Source of the DNA: Candidatus Latescibacterota bacterium
GTDB taxonomy: Bacteria; Latescibacterota; UBA2968; UBA8231
Assembly (NCBI GenBank): GCA_022819745.1
Contig: JAJEGS010000021.1
Location: 1-64,000 of the forward strand
DNA length: 64,000 nt
Reading direction: 5' to 3'
Part shown: piece after piece, positions 55,042 through 63,273 of the stretch
Layout: the number at the start of each line of letters is the position of its first letter
Numbering within the stretch: position 1 is the stretch's first letter
The notes under the pieces: generated by a model
The model's database searches: none
Told to the model about the DNA's origin: nothing
What the model saw: only the letters and a program-made list of their open reading frames with translations
Made by a program: the position numbers and the translations under genes

Positions 55042-56481
55042 TCAAGCTCCGCGCAGGCTCGCCCAATAGGTGCGGCAAAGGTCGCGGGCGAAGAGGAAAA
55101 GGGCGGTCAAGGTCGCGCCGACGCCGAGGATAGCACCGACGACGAGGACGGCGAGCGGTGACCAGGGCAGGAGGGGGCGGGCCAGCAGGAGAACGGTGAA
55201 GACGCAGGCGACCACCAAACTGGGGCGGCTGAGCGCGGAGAGATAGGTTGCAAAAGGCAGGCCGATCAAGCGGTTGACGAGGTACTGAGACAGCAGCAAG
55301 AACAGCAGGGCGGCGGCGGCGATGACGCTGGCCACGCCTTCGACGCCGCGCGGCAGGCCATAGAAATACAGGGCCGGGATCAGCACCCCCATGCTAAAGA
55401 GCGACCAGTAGAAGGACCAGTTGGTTTTGCCTTTAGCCATGAAAATCGAGCCGACCAAGGTGCTGGCGACTTTCAGAAGCGTGGCGGCGGCCAGCAGGCG
55501 CAGCACCGTCCACATCGGCTCGGTGTTGAGCAAGGCGGCAATCTCCGGCGCGAAGACGAGTATCCCCGCGAGGACTGGACCTAGCGCTAGTATTAAGCCT
55601 TGTACCGAGGACAAGTAGCCACGGCGCAGAAGCGAGTCGTCATCTACGATTGTCGAAAAGGTTGGGAAGGAGACGCGCTGGATGGTCGTGGCCAGCCGGG
55701 TCAGGGGTTGCAAGGTCAATCGTTCGGCCAAGCTGTAATAGGCTTGGGCCGTGGCCCCCAGCGGTACGAAAATAAAGAAATAGGCGATCTTGGTATTGAG
55801 CAGGGCCACTACGCGCGAACCCGTGAGATTTAGCGCGAAGCGAAGGATCTGGCGCAGTGCTTGGACCTGGAAGCGCAGGCGTGGAAGCCAGCGGGCCGAG
55901 AGGGCGAGGCTGCTGAAGAGACCTAGTTCGCGCACGACCGAGCCGATAACCGGGACCAAGACGCCCAATTCGGGTCGCCAGAAAAGTAACAGCGTCACTG
56001 TGAAAGCAAAGGTCAGGACCGAGACGAGTTCGGAAAGGGCCACGGCGCGGAAGTCGAGGTCGCGCTGAAGTCTGGCCCGCAACAGACCCGCCAACGAGGC
56101 GCAGGGAATCGCCAAGCAGAGCGTGCGCAGGACGCGGCTGAAGGTGTGCGGGTCTTCGCCTCCCAAAAGAGGAGCGAGCCAAGAGACGGCAGCGATGACT
56201 GCGGCGGTGAGCAGGAGCCCCCAGCTCAAACAAGTCCAGAAGGCTGTGTCGAAGTGTTCCTCTCCCGCGTCCGGTAGCTGGACCAAGGCCGCGCCCAGCC
56301 CCAAGTCGCCGACCAGCGATAGGAGCATCACTAGGGCGAGTGCCCACTCAAAATGGCCCAGCTTCTCAAGCGGTAAAAGCTTGTAGAGCGCCAGCATGAC
56401 GCCGAGCTGGATAACGGAAGCGCTGCCATTCCAGAGGAAACCGCGCAGGGCGCGCGTGGCCAGAGAGAGCGAGGCGCTCAC
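55042..56481 (-). CDS. Wzx-type polysaccharide flippase (MOP superfamily)
   Basis: A 479-residue protein with about 12-14 transmembrane helices and the oligosaccharide-flippase opening (ATRALRGFLWNGSASVIQLGVM, then LEKLGHFEWALALVMLLSLVGDLGLGAALVQ). SLAERLTLQPLTRLATTIQRVSFP lies in the middle, as in Wzx proteins. It would flip a lipid-linked glycan for surface polysaccharide. It starts with GTG at 56481. No glycosyltransferases lie beside it, so it is away from a polysaccharide cluster. Confidence 0.9.
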   Translation of the reverse strand: MSASLSLATRALRGFLWNGSASVIQLGVMLALYKLLPLEKLGHFEWALALVMLLSLVGDLGLGAALVQLPDAGEEHFDTAFWTCLSWGLLLTAAVIAAVSWLAPLLGGEDPHTFSRVLRTLCLAIPCASLAGLLRARLQRDLDFRAVALSELVSVLTFAFTVTLLLFWRPELGVLVPVIGSVVRELGLFSSLALSARWLPRLRFQVQALRQILRFALNLTGSRVVALLNTKIAYFFIFVPLGATAQAYYSLAERLTLQPLTRLATTIQRVSFPTFSTIVDDDSLLRRGYLSSVQGLILALGPVLAGILVFAPEIAALLNTEPMWTVLRLLAAATLLKVASTLVGSIFMAKGKTNWSFYWSLFSMGVLIPALYFYGLPRGVEGVASVIAAAALLFLLLSQYLVNRLIGLPFATYLSALSRPSLVVACVFTVLLLARPLLPWSPLAVLVVGAILGVGATLTALFLFARDLCRTYWASLRGA

Positions 56482-56490
56482 GGGCTAATC

Positions 56491-56516
56491 CGCAGATGGA
56501 CGCAGATGGACGCAGA
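56491..56516. repeat. Short tandem repeat, unit CGCAGATGGA
   Basis: Two and a half copies of a ten-base unit lie just upstream of the flippase start. The repeat is short and occurs in intergenic spacers of many bacteria; no coding or regulatory role is visible. Confidence 0.6.
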
Positions 56517-56542
56517 ATGGGATCGCAAGACGATCCGAATGC

Positions 56543-58429
56543 TCACGATACTTCGACGCGCGCTTTGGCGATGCGGCCCTGCTTGCCGAAAATATTGACC
56601 GCCCGCGCTTCGAGCACGTTTTCGCCCTCGGCGAGCGTCCACTCAAAGCGGGCTTCGCGCTCCTCGCGCCACGGGCCGCCGTCTTGGCGCACCAAAAAGT
56701 GCGAGAAGTTGGGCGCGGTGTGCTCTATATCGACTTGCAGCGTGTGCGCCTTTTCCGCCACCTGGAGGTAGAGCCGCGTCTGGTTGACCGACCAGTAGAA
56801 GTCCCCGATGCGAGAGGTCTGCAAGGAGTATTCGGCGTAACGGGGATCGACGTCGTCCGACCACCACAGATAGCCATCCCAGTGGTATTGCCCAGCGCCG
56901 TGGCGCAGCTCGGCCGGCTCGGCGAAGATCAGGTGCGTGTTGCGCAGCGGAATGCCGAAGCGGCAGAAGACGTCGATATAATTGCTCATGGGCTCGACGA
57001 CTTTTTGCGGCAGCTTGTTGGCCATGATCGTTTCGCGCCGCTCGTCCGCCGCAGCCTCGTGCAGTTCCAAGGCGTTGATGGGCACGCCGTCGATTTCGTA
57101 GGTGGCGTCGAATTCGCGGGCCGGCCCGGCGTCTTCAAGGATCCACTTTTGCAACTCCTCACACCAGACCTCGGCCAAGCAGTGGTGATCGACGACGATT
57201 GAGCGGGCCACCCACCCCAGGGACGAGGCGCAGCCGGCGAAGACCGCCCCGTAGTGGGTACACATGCCGAAGCCCCAGTCGCCCTTGGTGGTGTCGAGGA
57301 CTTCGAGCGGATTCCAAGAGGGGCAATGGGGATATTTGTCGGATTGCCAGCCCAGCCACTGGCTGTGGACCCAGTCGCGCAACAGGGCTAGTTGTTCGAG
57401 TTCGGTTTTGCCTGCGGCGATGACTTCGTCGAGGCGGTACTGCTTGCGCAGCCGCTCTTGGTGCGGGTGCAGCCCCATATAGGCGAAGGGGTACGAGCTG
57501 TGTACAAACTCGGGTTGGTCGAATTCTGCCCGCTTGAAGGGGGCTAGGCTCTTGGCGTCCTCTTCGATATCGGCTTCGAGGGTGACGGACTGGAGTGTCG
57601 GGGTCTTGTTGGCCGCGTCGGTTTCGAGAATGGCGCGCCACTGCACGAAGCGCCCGGGCCACTGCAAGGCGGTGTCTCGTTCCCAAGCCGTCCAGGTGCG
57701 CGGATCAAAGGAAGGCGTCGAACCCGCGCGCAGTTCAAAGTGTATTTGGGTCCCCTGCGGCTGGCGCATTCGCGCTTTCAGATGCAGGCGGCGAATCCCC
57801 ATCCTCGGGGCGATGCGGCCACTACCGTCTTCGTCGGCGAGGTCGATAACCGGCGAGCAGAGCGTCCCTTGGGGCGGATGTCCTTTGACGCGCAGCCGCA
57901 CCAGATATTCGCCTTCAATGGCGCGGGCTTCGCCCAAGGTGCCTTGGTGCCAAGTCTTGCCGCCGTCAAAGCTGCGGCTCGAACGGCTTGGGGGCGTGTC
58001 CGCTAGACCGCCCGGGAAGGGGTCGATGTGCAACACGCCGCTGTGCGAGAACACGAATTCGTTGGTGCCTTCTTTGAGGTATTTGGCGGCGATTTTCTTG
58101 CGATCCCAACCGCCGGTGAGCATGCGCTCGCGATCCTGGCGGTGGGTGAGGACATGGCCGTTGACTTGGAGCCGCATGGGTTTGTCGCCGGTGGATTTGT
58201 CGGCGTTGACGTAAAAGAGCAGTTCGGCTCCTTTGGTCTTGGCCGAGGGGATATCGAATTCGACTTTTGCGCAGAGAGCGGGCGTGAGTTCCTCGCAGAT
58301 ATCGCCGTCAACGCCCATTTCGTTGGTGAGCATATAGGTGGGGGCGAGGCGAGCGGCGCGGGTGGTTTGGGCGTCGATGAAGCGGTCGCGGCGATAGTCG
58401 CGGAAGTCGGCGGTGGTAATCTTTTTCAT
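56543..58429 (-). CDS. Transglutaminase-like domain protein with multidomain N-terminus
   Basis: A 628-residue protein. N-terminal half: beta-sandwich-like segments (about 20-330; GAELLFYVNADKST, FDGGKTWHQGTLGEA). Transglutaminase core about 350-500: the nucleophile Cys in WGFGMCTHYGAVFAG, His in VDHHCLAEVWCEE and Asp in WILEDAGPA, so the Cys-His-Asp triad is intact. A C-terminal Ig-like domain ends EARFEWTLAEGENVLEARAV. No signal peptide is seen. It likely acts as a cytoplasmic or non-classically exported protease-like enzyme. The ATG at 58429 follows GGAGCCTGATC. Confidence 0.87.
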   Translation of the reverse strand: MKKITTADFRDYRRDRFIDAQTTRAARLAPTYMLTNEMGVDGDICEELTPALCAKVEFDIPSAKTKGAELLFYVNADKSTGDKPMRLQVNGHVLTHRQDRERMLTGGWDRKKIAAKYLKEGTNEFVFSHSGVLHIDPFPGGLADTPPSRSSRSFDGGKTWHQGTLGEARAIEGEYLVRLRVKGHPPQGTLCSPVIDLADEDGSGRIAPRMGIRRLHLKARMRQPQGTQIHFELRAGSTPSFDPRTWTAWERDTALQWPGRFVQWRAILETDAANKTPTLQSVTLEADIEEDAKSLAPFKRAEFDQPEFVHSSYPFAYMGLHPHQERLRKQYRLDEVIAAGKTELEQLALLRDWVHSQWLGWQSDKYPHCPSWNPLEVLDTTKGDWGFGMCTHYGAVFAGCASSLGWVARSIVVDHHCLAEVWCEELQKWILEDAGPAREFDATYEIDGVPINALELHEAAADERRETIMANKLPQKVVEPMSNYIDVFCRFGIPLRNTHLIFAEPAELRHGAGQYHWDGYLWWSDDVDPRYAEYSLQTSRIGDFYWSVNQTRLYLQVAEKAHTLQVDIEHTAPNFSHFLVRQDGGPWREEREARFEWTLAEGENVLEARAVNIFGKQGRIAKARVEVS

Positions 58430-58659
58430 GATCAGGCTCCTGAGTGGGGGTCTAGGTGGGGAATGTATGAGGTGAGATGGGGTGGGGCAAACAGCAGGAG
58501 CGAGATCGGCCCTAGGATGTGCTGCGCCCGACCTCAGCTTTGTCTGCCATGGGCCTAATGCGTAATTTTTGTTTTTTAAACAAGTCGAGCGAAAGTGTCG
58601 TTCAAAGGAGTATGAACCACCCATCATCTGCACTCCAGAGGAACTGTTAGGAGAGGAAA

Positions 58660-58839
58660 ATGATGAACCACGATGATATCATTAAGGAAGTTCGCACAAT
58701 TCGCGATCAATTGGCGGCACAACACAGCTATAACGTGCGAGCCTTGTTTGCGGCAGCAAAAGAGCGCCAGCAAGAAAGCGAGCGGAAGGTCGTTAAATTG
58801 GTGCCTAAGCCAGTGGAAGCCGTTTTAAGCTCCCCTTAG
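58660..58839 (+). CDS. Small protein beside HTH antitoxin
   Basis: A 59-residue protein (MMNHDDIIKEVRTIRD, then an Arg/Lys/Gln-rich amphipathic helix to KVVKLVPKP). It is of a small helical type common next to antitoxin genes in these bacteria; no Pfam name is safe. GGAGAGG precedes the ATG (58660 or 58663), and it ends eight bases before the HTH gene, so they form a pair. Confidence 0.7.
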   Translation: MMNHDDIIKEVRTIRDQLAAQHSYNVRALFAAAKERQQESERKVVKLVPKPVEAVLSSP

Positions 58840-58847
58840 ATTTCGCT

Positions 58848-59135
58848 ATGGAAGTGACCCGAGGCAGCGACAACGTATTTGAGGATATCGGTTTTGAGCG
58901 GGAAGAAGCGGCGAGCCTAAAAGTCCGGGCTGATTTAATGCTCAACCTGAAAAAGTACATCGAAACTAGAGGGTGGACCCAACGTCAAGCCGCGGCATTT
59001 TTTGGCGAGTCCCAACCGCGCATTAGCAATTTAATGAAGGGGGAGATTAGTCGTTTTAGTGTGGATAAACTGATTAATATGCTGACGCGGGCAGGGATGC
59101 AAGTCGAAATTTACGTCAAGCCAAAAGCCGCTTAA
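58848..59135 (+). CDS. HigA-type HTH antitoxin (HTH_37)
   Basis: A 95-residue XRE-like protein: NVFEDIGFEREEAASLKVRADLMLNLKKYIETRGWTQRQAAAFFGESQPRISNLM shows the typical HTH_37 layout, where the N-terminal FxDLGF-like segment precedes the helix-turn-helix. Relatives are antitoxins of HigB/RelE-like toxins. No toxin is encoded on either side; only the 59-residue protein is beside it. Confidence 0.85.
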   Translation: MEVTRGSDNVFEDIGFEREEAASLKVRADLMLNLKKYIETRGWTQRQAAAFFGESQPRISNLMKGEISRFSVDKLINMLTRAGMQVEIYVKPKAA

Positions 59136-59164
59136 TCGAAAGTTCAAAACAGTTCATACGGGGC

Positions 59165-59218
59165 ACCACGCCCAAACTCAGGAGAGAGCTGTCCGGCCTC
59201 AGTATTGGGGCCGCAGGG
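59165..59218. repeat. 54-bp repeat of the sugar-isomerase gene end, copy 1
   Basis: This stretch matches 60524-60577 at roughly 88% identity; the latter contains the last codons of the sugar isomerase. Here no isomerase gene remains. The rest of the gap at 59136-59573 shows no further gene or promoter I can support. Confidence 0.7.
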
Positions 59219-59573
59219 AGCCGGCTACCATCGCCTCCGCTAGAATGGCCGGGACGACGCAGGTCGCTCCGTGGCTAGCGGCGCTTATTTGTATCGGCAG
59301 GTGACAGACGAGGCTATCTTGACGCGTAAGCTCATCCTGCTGCGGTAGCCTGACAGACTCTAAACTCCAGATGAACTGTTAGAAGTTGATGTTACGCACG
59401 GCTCCCCATCAGCAACCATCGTTATCGTCGATCGTGCAGTGCTTGCAAGAGGCCCTCCCGATTGCCCCCAGTAGCCACGGCGCGTAAACCACCCATCGGT
59501 GTGTGCTTGCTGACACGGTAAGCACACACCGCAAGCCCCCTACCAGACAGCGCGACGCTGGCATGGATATTGC

Positions 59574-59822
59574 ATGTTTGCGCTGCTGATGCAGCCACCA
59601 GCGGGGGTGGATGCGGAAGCATGGTTGCGCCAGTGTGTCCACCGAGCACAAGCGGTGCCGATGGACGAGACCCTCAAGGCCAATTATCTGGCCGATCTTG
59701 CCATTTTGAGCGGTTTGGTGTATAAATCAGAAACAATGATGACCGTCATTGCGGAGGCGACCATGTACGAATCGTCGGTAGTGCACTATTTCACGGAAAA
59801 GGGCACGGCATGCTCGATGTAA
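59574..59822 (+). pseudogene. C-terminal fragment of an Rpn-type nuclease/transposase-like protein
   Basis: The 82 residues fit the helical C-terminal part of Rpn/DUF4351-type proteins: ALLMQPPAGVDAEAWLRQCVHRAQ, LADLAILSGLVYKSETMMTVI and MYESSVVHYF. The N-terminal PD-(D/E)xK nuclease domain is missing and the frame ends just after TEKG, where the family continues. It looks like a decayed mobile-element gene. The end overlaps the start of the DUF5678 gene. Confidence 0.5.
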
Positions 59823-60058
59823 AGATGGAACTGCAAAAATTTGCTAAAGACGGGCAGTTCCTCGACGCCCATTACGAGGAGTTACTAGAGCAGTACCCAG
59901 AGCAGTGGGTGGCCGTATTTGACGAGCAGGTCGTCGGAGCCAGTTTCGACTTTGATCAGCTATTGGATGACCTGAAGGCTCGTGGGCTACCACTAGGCAG
60001 AACAGTGATAGAGAAGGTCTCTGCCGAAGATGAAGTTTGGATCTTGGCCGTTCAATGA
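59810..60058 (+). CDS. DUF5678 domain protein
   Basis: An 82-residue protein: QFLDAHYEELLEQYPEQWVAVFDEQVVGASFDFDQLLDDLKARGL is the DUF5678 signature. The start may be ATG 59810 or 59825. Its stop overlaps the aspartic protease start (ATGA). DUF5678 is often paired with retropepsin-like proteins, as here; the role is unknown. Confidence 0.82.
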   Translation: MLDVKMELQKFAKDGQFLDAHYEELLEQYPEQWVAVFDEQVVGASFDFDQLLDDLKARGLPLGRTVIEKVSAEDEVWILAVQ

Positions 60059-60507
60059 TCCAAGGATATTTTCGCTCAACCGGCTCCGTAAAGCGTCCTT
60101 ATGTGAACGGATCCATTCATCTCCCCGATATGAGCATCGCTGGAATAGATGTTCGATTCTTAATTGATACCGGCGCGGATCGCACGTTGCTCGGACATAG
60201 CGATGCTCGGCGAATGTCTAGGGTCTATGGGGTTGATCTGACACAGTTGCGGACGGGGTTGCCATTTCAGGGCATAGGCGGCTTATCCACAAAGCGATAT
60301 ATGGTTCAGGCAGTACTGGAGTTTGACGTTTTTTTAACGAACTTGGACCTTGCCATTCTTGAACCCGTACCTGGACAACCTTCCAGCATTCCTTCCTTGT
60401 TGGGCCGAGATGTCTTGGCGCATTTCGCGCTGTTCATGGAAGAGCGGACGAATAGGATTCTGTTCTTGGAGCCTACCGAAGCGGATAGGCTCGCCTTGAG
60501 TCCGTAG
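60055..60507 (+). CDS. Retropepsin-like aspartic protease
   Basis: A 150-residue single-domain aspartic protease: DVRFLIDTGADRTLLG has the catalytic DTGA at residues 38-41, and LDLAILEPVPGQPSSIPSLLGRDVLAHFALFMEE includes the flap-side strand and the LLGRDVL hydrophobic Gly motif of retropepsins. It would act as a homodimer. ATG at 60055 overlaps the DUF5678 stop, so the two proteins are made together. Confidence 0.9.
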   Translation: MIQGYFRSTGSVKRPYVNGSIHLPDMSIAGIDVRFLIDTGADRTLLGHSDARRMSRVYGVDLTQLRTGLPFQGIGGLSTKRYMVQAVLEFDVFLTNLDLAILEPVPGQPSSIPSLLGRDVLAHFALFMEERTNRILFLEPTEADRLALSP

Positions 60508-60523
60508 GCAAATTAAACGGAAT

Positions 60524-60577
60524 ACCACGCCCAAATTCAGCCGAGAACTGTCCGGCCTCAGTATTGGGGCCGCAGGG
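60524..60577. repeat. 54-bp repeat of the sugar-isomerase gene end, copy 2
   Basis: Partner of 59165-59218. It contains the last codons and stop of the sugar-isomerase gene (minus strand) plus its 3' flank. Confidence 0.7.
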
Positions 60578-61334
60578 CTTCGACGTACTCTCGTGCGGCA
60601 ATAGCCGCTGGCAGCGGCTCGTCCCAATCGACCTCCTCAAGCTCGACGACGACGAGGCCGTCGTAGTCGCTATCCGCTAACAGCTCGAATAACTCCGCAA
60701 AAGGCAATTCGCCTGCCCCGAAGGGCACGGGCTTTTCGCCCTGCTGGTCGCGCAAGTGGATGAGACCGATGCGATCGGCGAAGGTCTCGGCAAAGGGCAT
60801 GATTGGTTCGCCGACCGAGAGCAAGTGGCCGGTGTCCAAGAGTACGCGCGCCCGCTCGGGTAGCTCGTGCATCACCGCTTGGTAGTCGGCCAGTCCCTGG
60901 AGGCGGTTGTCTTTGTGATTACCCAAGTTAAGGACGATATCGGGGATGTTGTCGAGGAGCGTGTTGACGCCTTCGATGAGGTCGGCGAGCGCCTCGTCCG
61001 TGCGGGCACCGCCCTTGGTGTTCAGGGTTTTGACGCCGAGGGCGCGGCCCAAGTGAATGTCCCATTCGAGTTGGCGCAGGTTGTAGGCGAGGTTGCGCTC
61101 GTCGGAGTCGGCCTTGCGGCCGGTGAGGTTGCGGATATTGAAGCCAGCGAGTTGCAGGTCGGCGTCCGCAATGGCGGTGCGGACCATAGGTACAGACCAG
61201 TCGCGGTGGACGGGGGTGCTCTCGGTGTACGCACGGAAGAGTTCGAGGCGGGAGAAGCCAGCCGCCTTGGCGAGGTCGAGTACTTCGGGCAAGAGCAGGT
61301 CTGGGCAGAGGGTCGGGCTGAAGACGAGGTGCAT
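60558..61334 (-). CDS. Sugar phosphate isomerase/epimerase (TIM barrel) 1
   Basis: A 258-residue xylose-isomerase-like TIM barrel: PDLLLPEVLDLAKAAGFSRLELF at the start, then VKTLNTKGGA, DIVLNLGNHKDNRL, VLLDTGHLLSVGEP and GLIHLRDQQGEKPVPFGAGELPF, with the expected Glu/Asp/His metal ligands in these strands. It isomerises or epimerises a sugar-like compound. Its start overlaps the PhyH 6 stop by one base (TGATG), so the two are co-translated. Confidence 0.9.
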   Translation of the reverse strand: MHLVFSPTLCPDLLLPEVLDLAKAAGFSRLELFRAYTESTPVHRDWSVPMVRTAIADADLQLAGFNIRNLTGRKADSDERNLAYNLRQLEWDIHLGRALGVKTLNTKGGARTDEALADLIEGVNTLLDNIPDIVLNLGNHKDNRLQGLADYQAVMHELPERARVLLDTGHLLSVGEPIMPFAETFADRIGLIHLRDQQGEKPVPFGAGELPFAELFELLADSDYDGLVVVELEEVDWDEPLPAAIAAREYVEALRPQY

Positions 61335-62086
61335 CAGCTAATCCCCTCCCAATGCGTCCATTGATCGTCACAGGTCTCAAAGCGGATATCGTTGGTGTCT
61401 TTGCGCGAGAAGCGGCCGATGAGGGCCATGCGGATGTTGCGATTGACGTTCTTGGAACCCGTGTGAAAGAGCTGGCCGTGCCAGAAGATGGCATCGCCGG
61501 CTTGGCCGACGAATTCGCACCCTTGGGGGAAGGTTCCCTCCGCAAATACGTCGCTGGAAACGCCGCCTTGCACCGACAGCAGCGAGTGCGTCTTGAAGTA
61601 CTCGTACGCCACGTTGTGGCTGCCGGGCCAATAGGTGAAGCAGCCGCCCTGTGAGTCGATGTCTTCGACGTAGATCGTGACGTTGATGGTCATGTAGCCG
61701 ACCGTGCCTTCGGGCACGCCGTTGGTAGGGGTGTAGTAGCCGTCGAGATGGCCGCGCGCGGGCAGGGACCAAGCCTTGTCTTTGGCTGGATACACTAGTG
61801 CGGGACCGGCGCTGCCGGAATTGAGCTGACCCTCGCCGACCATTTCCTCCATCATCGCAAAGAGCGGCGACTCGTGGACGGTGGCGCGGATGGCCGGGTG
61901 ATGGGAGGGCACAGGGGTGCGCGGGCCGGCTTCGACCCAGGTTGCAGGATCGTCGCGGTCGGCGTCAATGCCGGTCCAGAGGGCGTCCTGAGCAGCTTGA
62001 ATTTGCGCGGGCGTGAGTGCGCCGCGGACGATGAGACAGCCATTTTCCTTAAAGGAACGCTTGTCGGCGGAGGTAAGATGAGACAT
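61334..62086 (-). CDS. PhyH family dioxygenase 6
   Basis: A 250-residue oxygenase: HLD in RGHLDGYYTP and distal His in WHGQLFHTGSKNVNRNIRMA, followed by the Arg. FKENGCLIVRGALTPAQIQAAQ is the family opening. The ATG at 62086 follows GGAAAGGTCCTGCC. It is coupled to the sugar isomerase, so its substrate is probably a sugar or sugar alcohol derivative. Confidence 0.9.
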   Translation of the reverse strand: MSHLTSADKRSFKENGCLIVRGALTPAQIQAAQDALWTGIDADRDDPATWVEAGPRTPVPSHHPAIRATVHESPLFAMMEEMVGEGQLNSGSAGPALVYPAKDKAWSLPARGHLDGYYTPTNGVPEGTVGYMTINVTIYVEDIDSQGGCFTYWPGSHNVAYEYFKTHSLLSVQGGVSSDVFAEGTFPQGCEFVGQAGDAIFWHGQLFHTGSKNVNRNIRMALIGRFSRKDTNDIRFETCDDQWTHWEGIS

Positions 62087-62200
62087 GGCAGGACCTTTCC
62101 AATGGGGTTGAAAAGGCAAATATAGAGCGGCTAAAAGGGTGTGTCCATTTGCCGACGTAGTCGCCCCTACTGTCGAAGGGAGCGCAGTGGCCGATGTCTT

Positions 62201-62228
62201 GTAGGGGTGATTCGCGAATCGCCCCTAC
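62201..62228. repeat. 28-bp palindrome
   Basis: GTAGGGGTGATTCG and its near-perfect reverse complement lie back to back, with a single T/C mismatch. It sits in the gap before PhyH 6 and could form a hairpin in either transcript. The same GTAGGGGC-type sequence is part of the terminator at 8172. Confidence 0.6.
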
Positions 62229-62231
62229 CCA

Positions 62232-63101
62232 TTAGACAACGACCGCTTGGTCTAAGGCGCGGATGTAGCCAAGAGTCCAAGCTAGCCCCGCGGCGTGGTC
62301 GCCGGCGATGGACGGGAAGTGCTCGGGGTAAATCTGGCCCTGGTAGTCGATCTCTTTGAGGGCGCGGATGGTGCCGACCATATCGACTTCCCCCGAGCCG
62401 AAGGGCACTTCGAGATAGCCCAAGTCCGCCAGCCGCTGCTCGATTTCCGGGGTAGAAGGCCCTTGGGCCTTGGTGGCGATGTCGCGCACGTGGACCATGA
62501 AGACCTTGTCGCCGAAGTGGCGGATGACCTCGGGCAGGCTGTCGCCAGCCATTTGCGACTTGCCCTGGCAGAAGGTCAAGCCGTGGGCCGGAGAGTCGGT
62601 TGCTTCCATTAGATTCCCAAAGGTCTCCCTGTTCCAGATCAGGCGGTCGGGTACGTGGAACGTGTGGGTGGAGATCCGCACGCCGGCCTCTTCGCCGATT
62701 TGGCCGAGCTCACGGAAGATTCCCACCAAGCCCTGCCAGTGCTGCTGCCGCTCGTCCGGATCGGTGGGGGCCGCGTCGGCACTGAGATAGAAATGCACGA
62801 AGGGTATTTGCGCGTGCCCCATGTTTTCGATCAGGCGGCGCATGTACTCTACCTCGCGCGTGCGGGATGCGTCATCAACGCAGGCGTCGAGGCTGAGGCG
62901 CGGCGGGGTCAGCCCGGCTAGCACAACTTCGGCACTGGCGTATTGGTCGGCTAATGTCTTGAGTGCGTCGGCTGCGGGTGCGTCGTCTGAAGAGATGGTG
63001 CCCGTACTCAAGACGATGTGGCTAGCGCCGGCGTCGCGGCAATAGGCGATGTTGCGATCGTGGTCGGCCCCAAAGGGGGCGAAGATGCCGATGTCGAACA
63101 T
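62232..63101 (-). CDS. Sugar phosphate isomerase/epimerase (TIM barrel) 2
   Basis: A 289-residue barrel: MFDIGIFAPFGADHDRNIAYCRDAGASHIVLS at the start, IPFVHFYLSADAAPTDPDERQQHW, VRISTHTFHVPDRLIWN, GLTFCQGKSQMAGDSL, VFMVHVRDIATK and EVPFGSGEVDMVGTIRALKEI. The last two hold the usual His/Asp metal ligands and the GEVD turn, as in mannonate dehydratase/UxuA-like or IolE-like proteins. GAGGAGGAACTC precedes the ATG at 63101. Confidence 0.9.
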   Translation of the reverse strand: MFDIGIFAPFGADHDRNIAYCRDAGASHIVLSTGTISSDDAPAADALKTLADQYASAEVVLAGLTPPRLSLDACVDDASRTREVEYMRRLIENMGHAQIPFVHFYLSADAAPTDPDERQQHWQGLVGIFRELGQIGEEAGVRISTHTFHVPDRLIWNRETFGNLMEATDSPAHGLTFCQGKSQMAGDSLPEVIRHFGDKVFMVHVRDIATKAQGPSTPEIEQRLADLGYLEVPFGSGEVDMVGTIRALKEIDYQGQIYPEHFPSIAGDHAAGLAWTLGYIRALDQAVVV

Positions 63102-63137
63102 GAGTTCCTCCTCAGCGTAGTGTAGCGTACATAAAAA

Positions 63138-63212
63138 TGGTGCTCCCACGGAGACTCGAACTCCGGTTACAGGGTTGAAAACCCTGGGTCCTAACCGCTA
63201 GACGATGGGAGC
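63138..63212 (-). tRNA. tRNA-Glu (anticodon UUC)
   Basis: On the minus strand the cloverleaf is complete: acceptor GCTCCCA pairs with TGGGAGC followed by discriminator A and an encoded CCA, a D arm with AGCGGTTAGG, an anticodon stem GGGTT/AACCC around the loop TTTTCAA (anticodon TTC at 63177-63179), and a T arm with GTTCGAGTC. It is 75 bases long including CCA and stands alone between two unrelated genes. Confidence 0.96.
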
Positions 63213-63273
63213 ACGCAAAGCAAAAAATATAGAAATGACCCCGTATATTGGCAAGCCACCCGGTCACATTTTG

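Noticed and set aside
56491..56516. A CRISPR-like repeat
   Set aside because: The ten-base units are directly adjacent with no spacers, and no cas genes are nearby.
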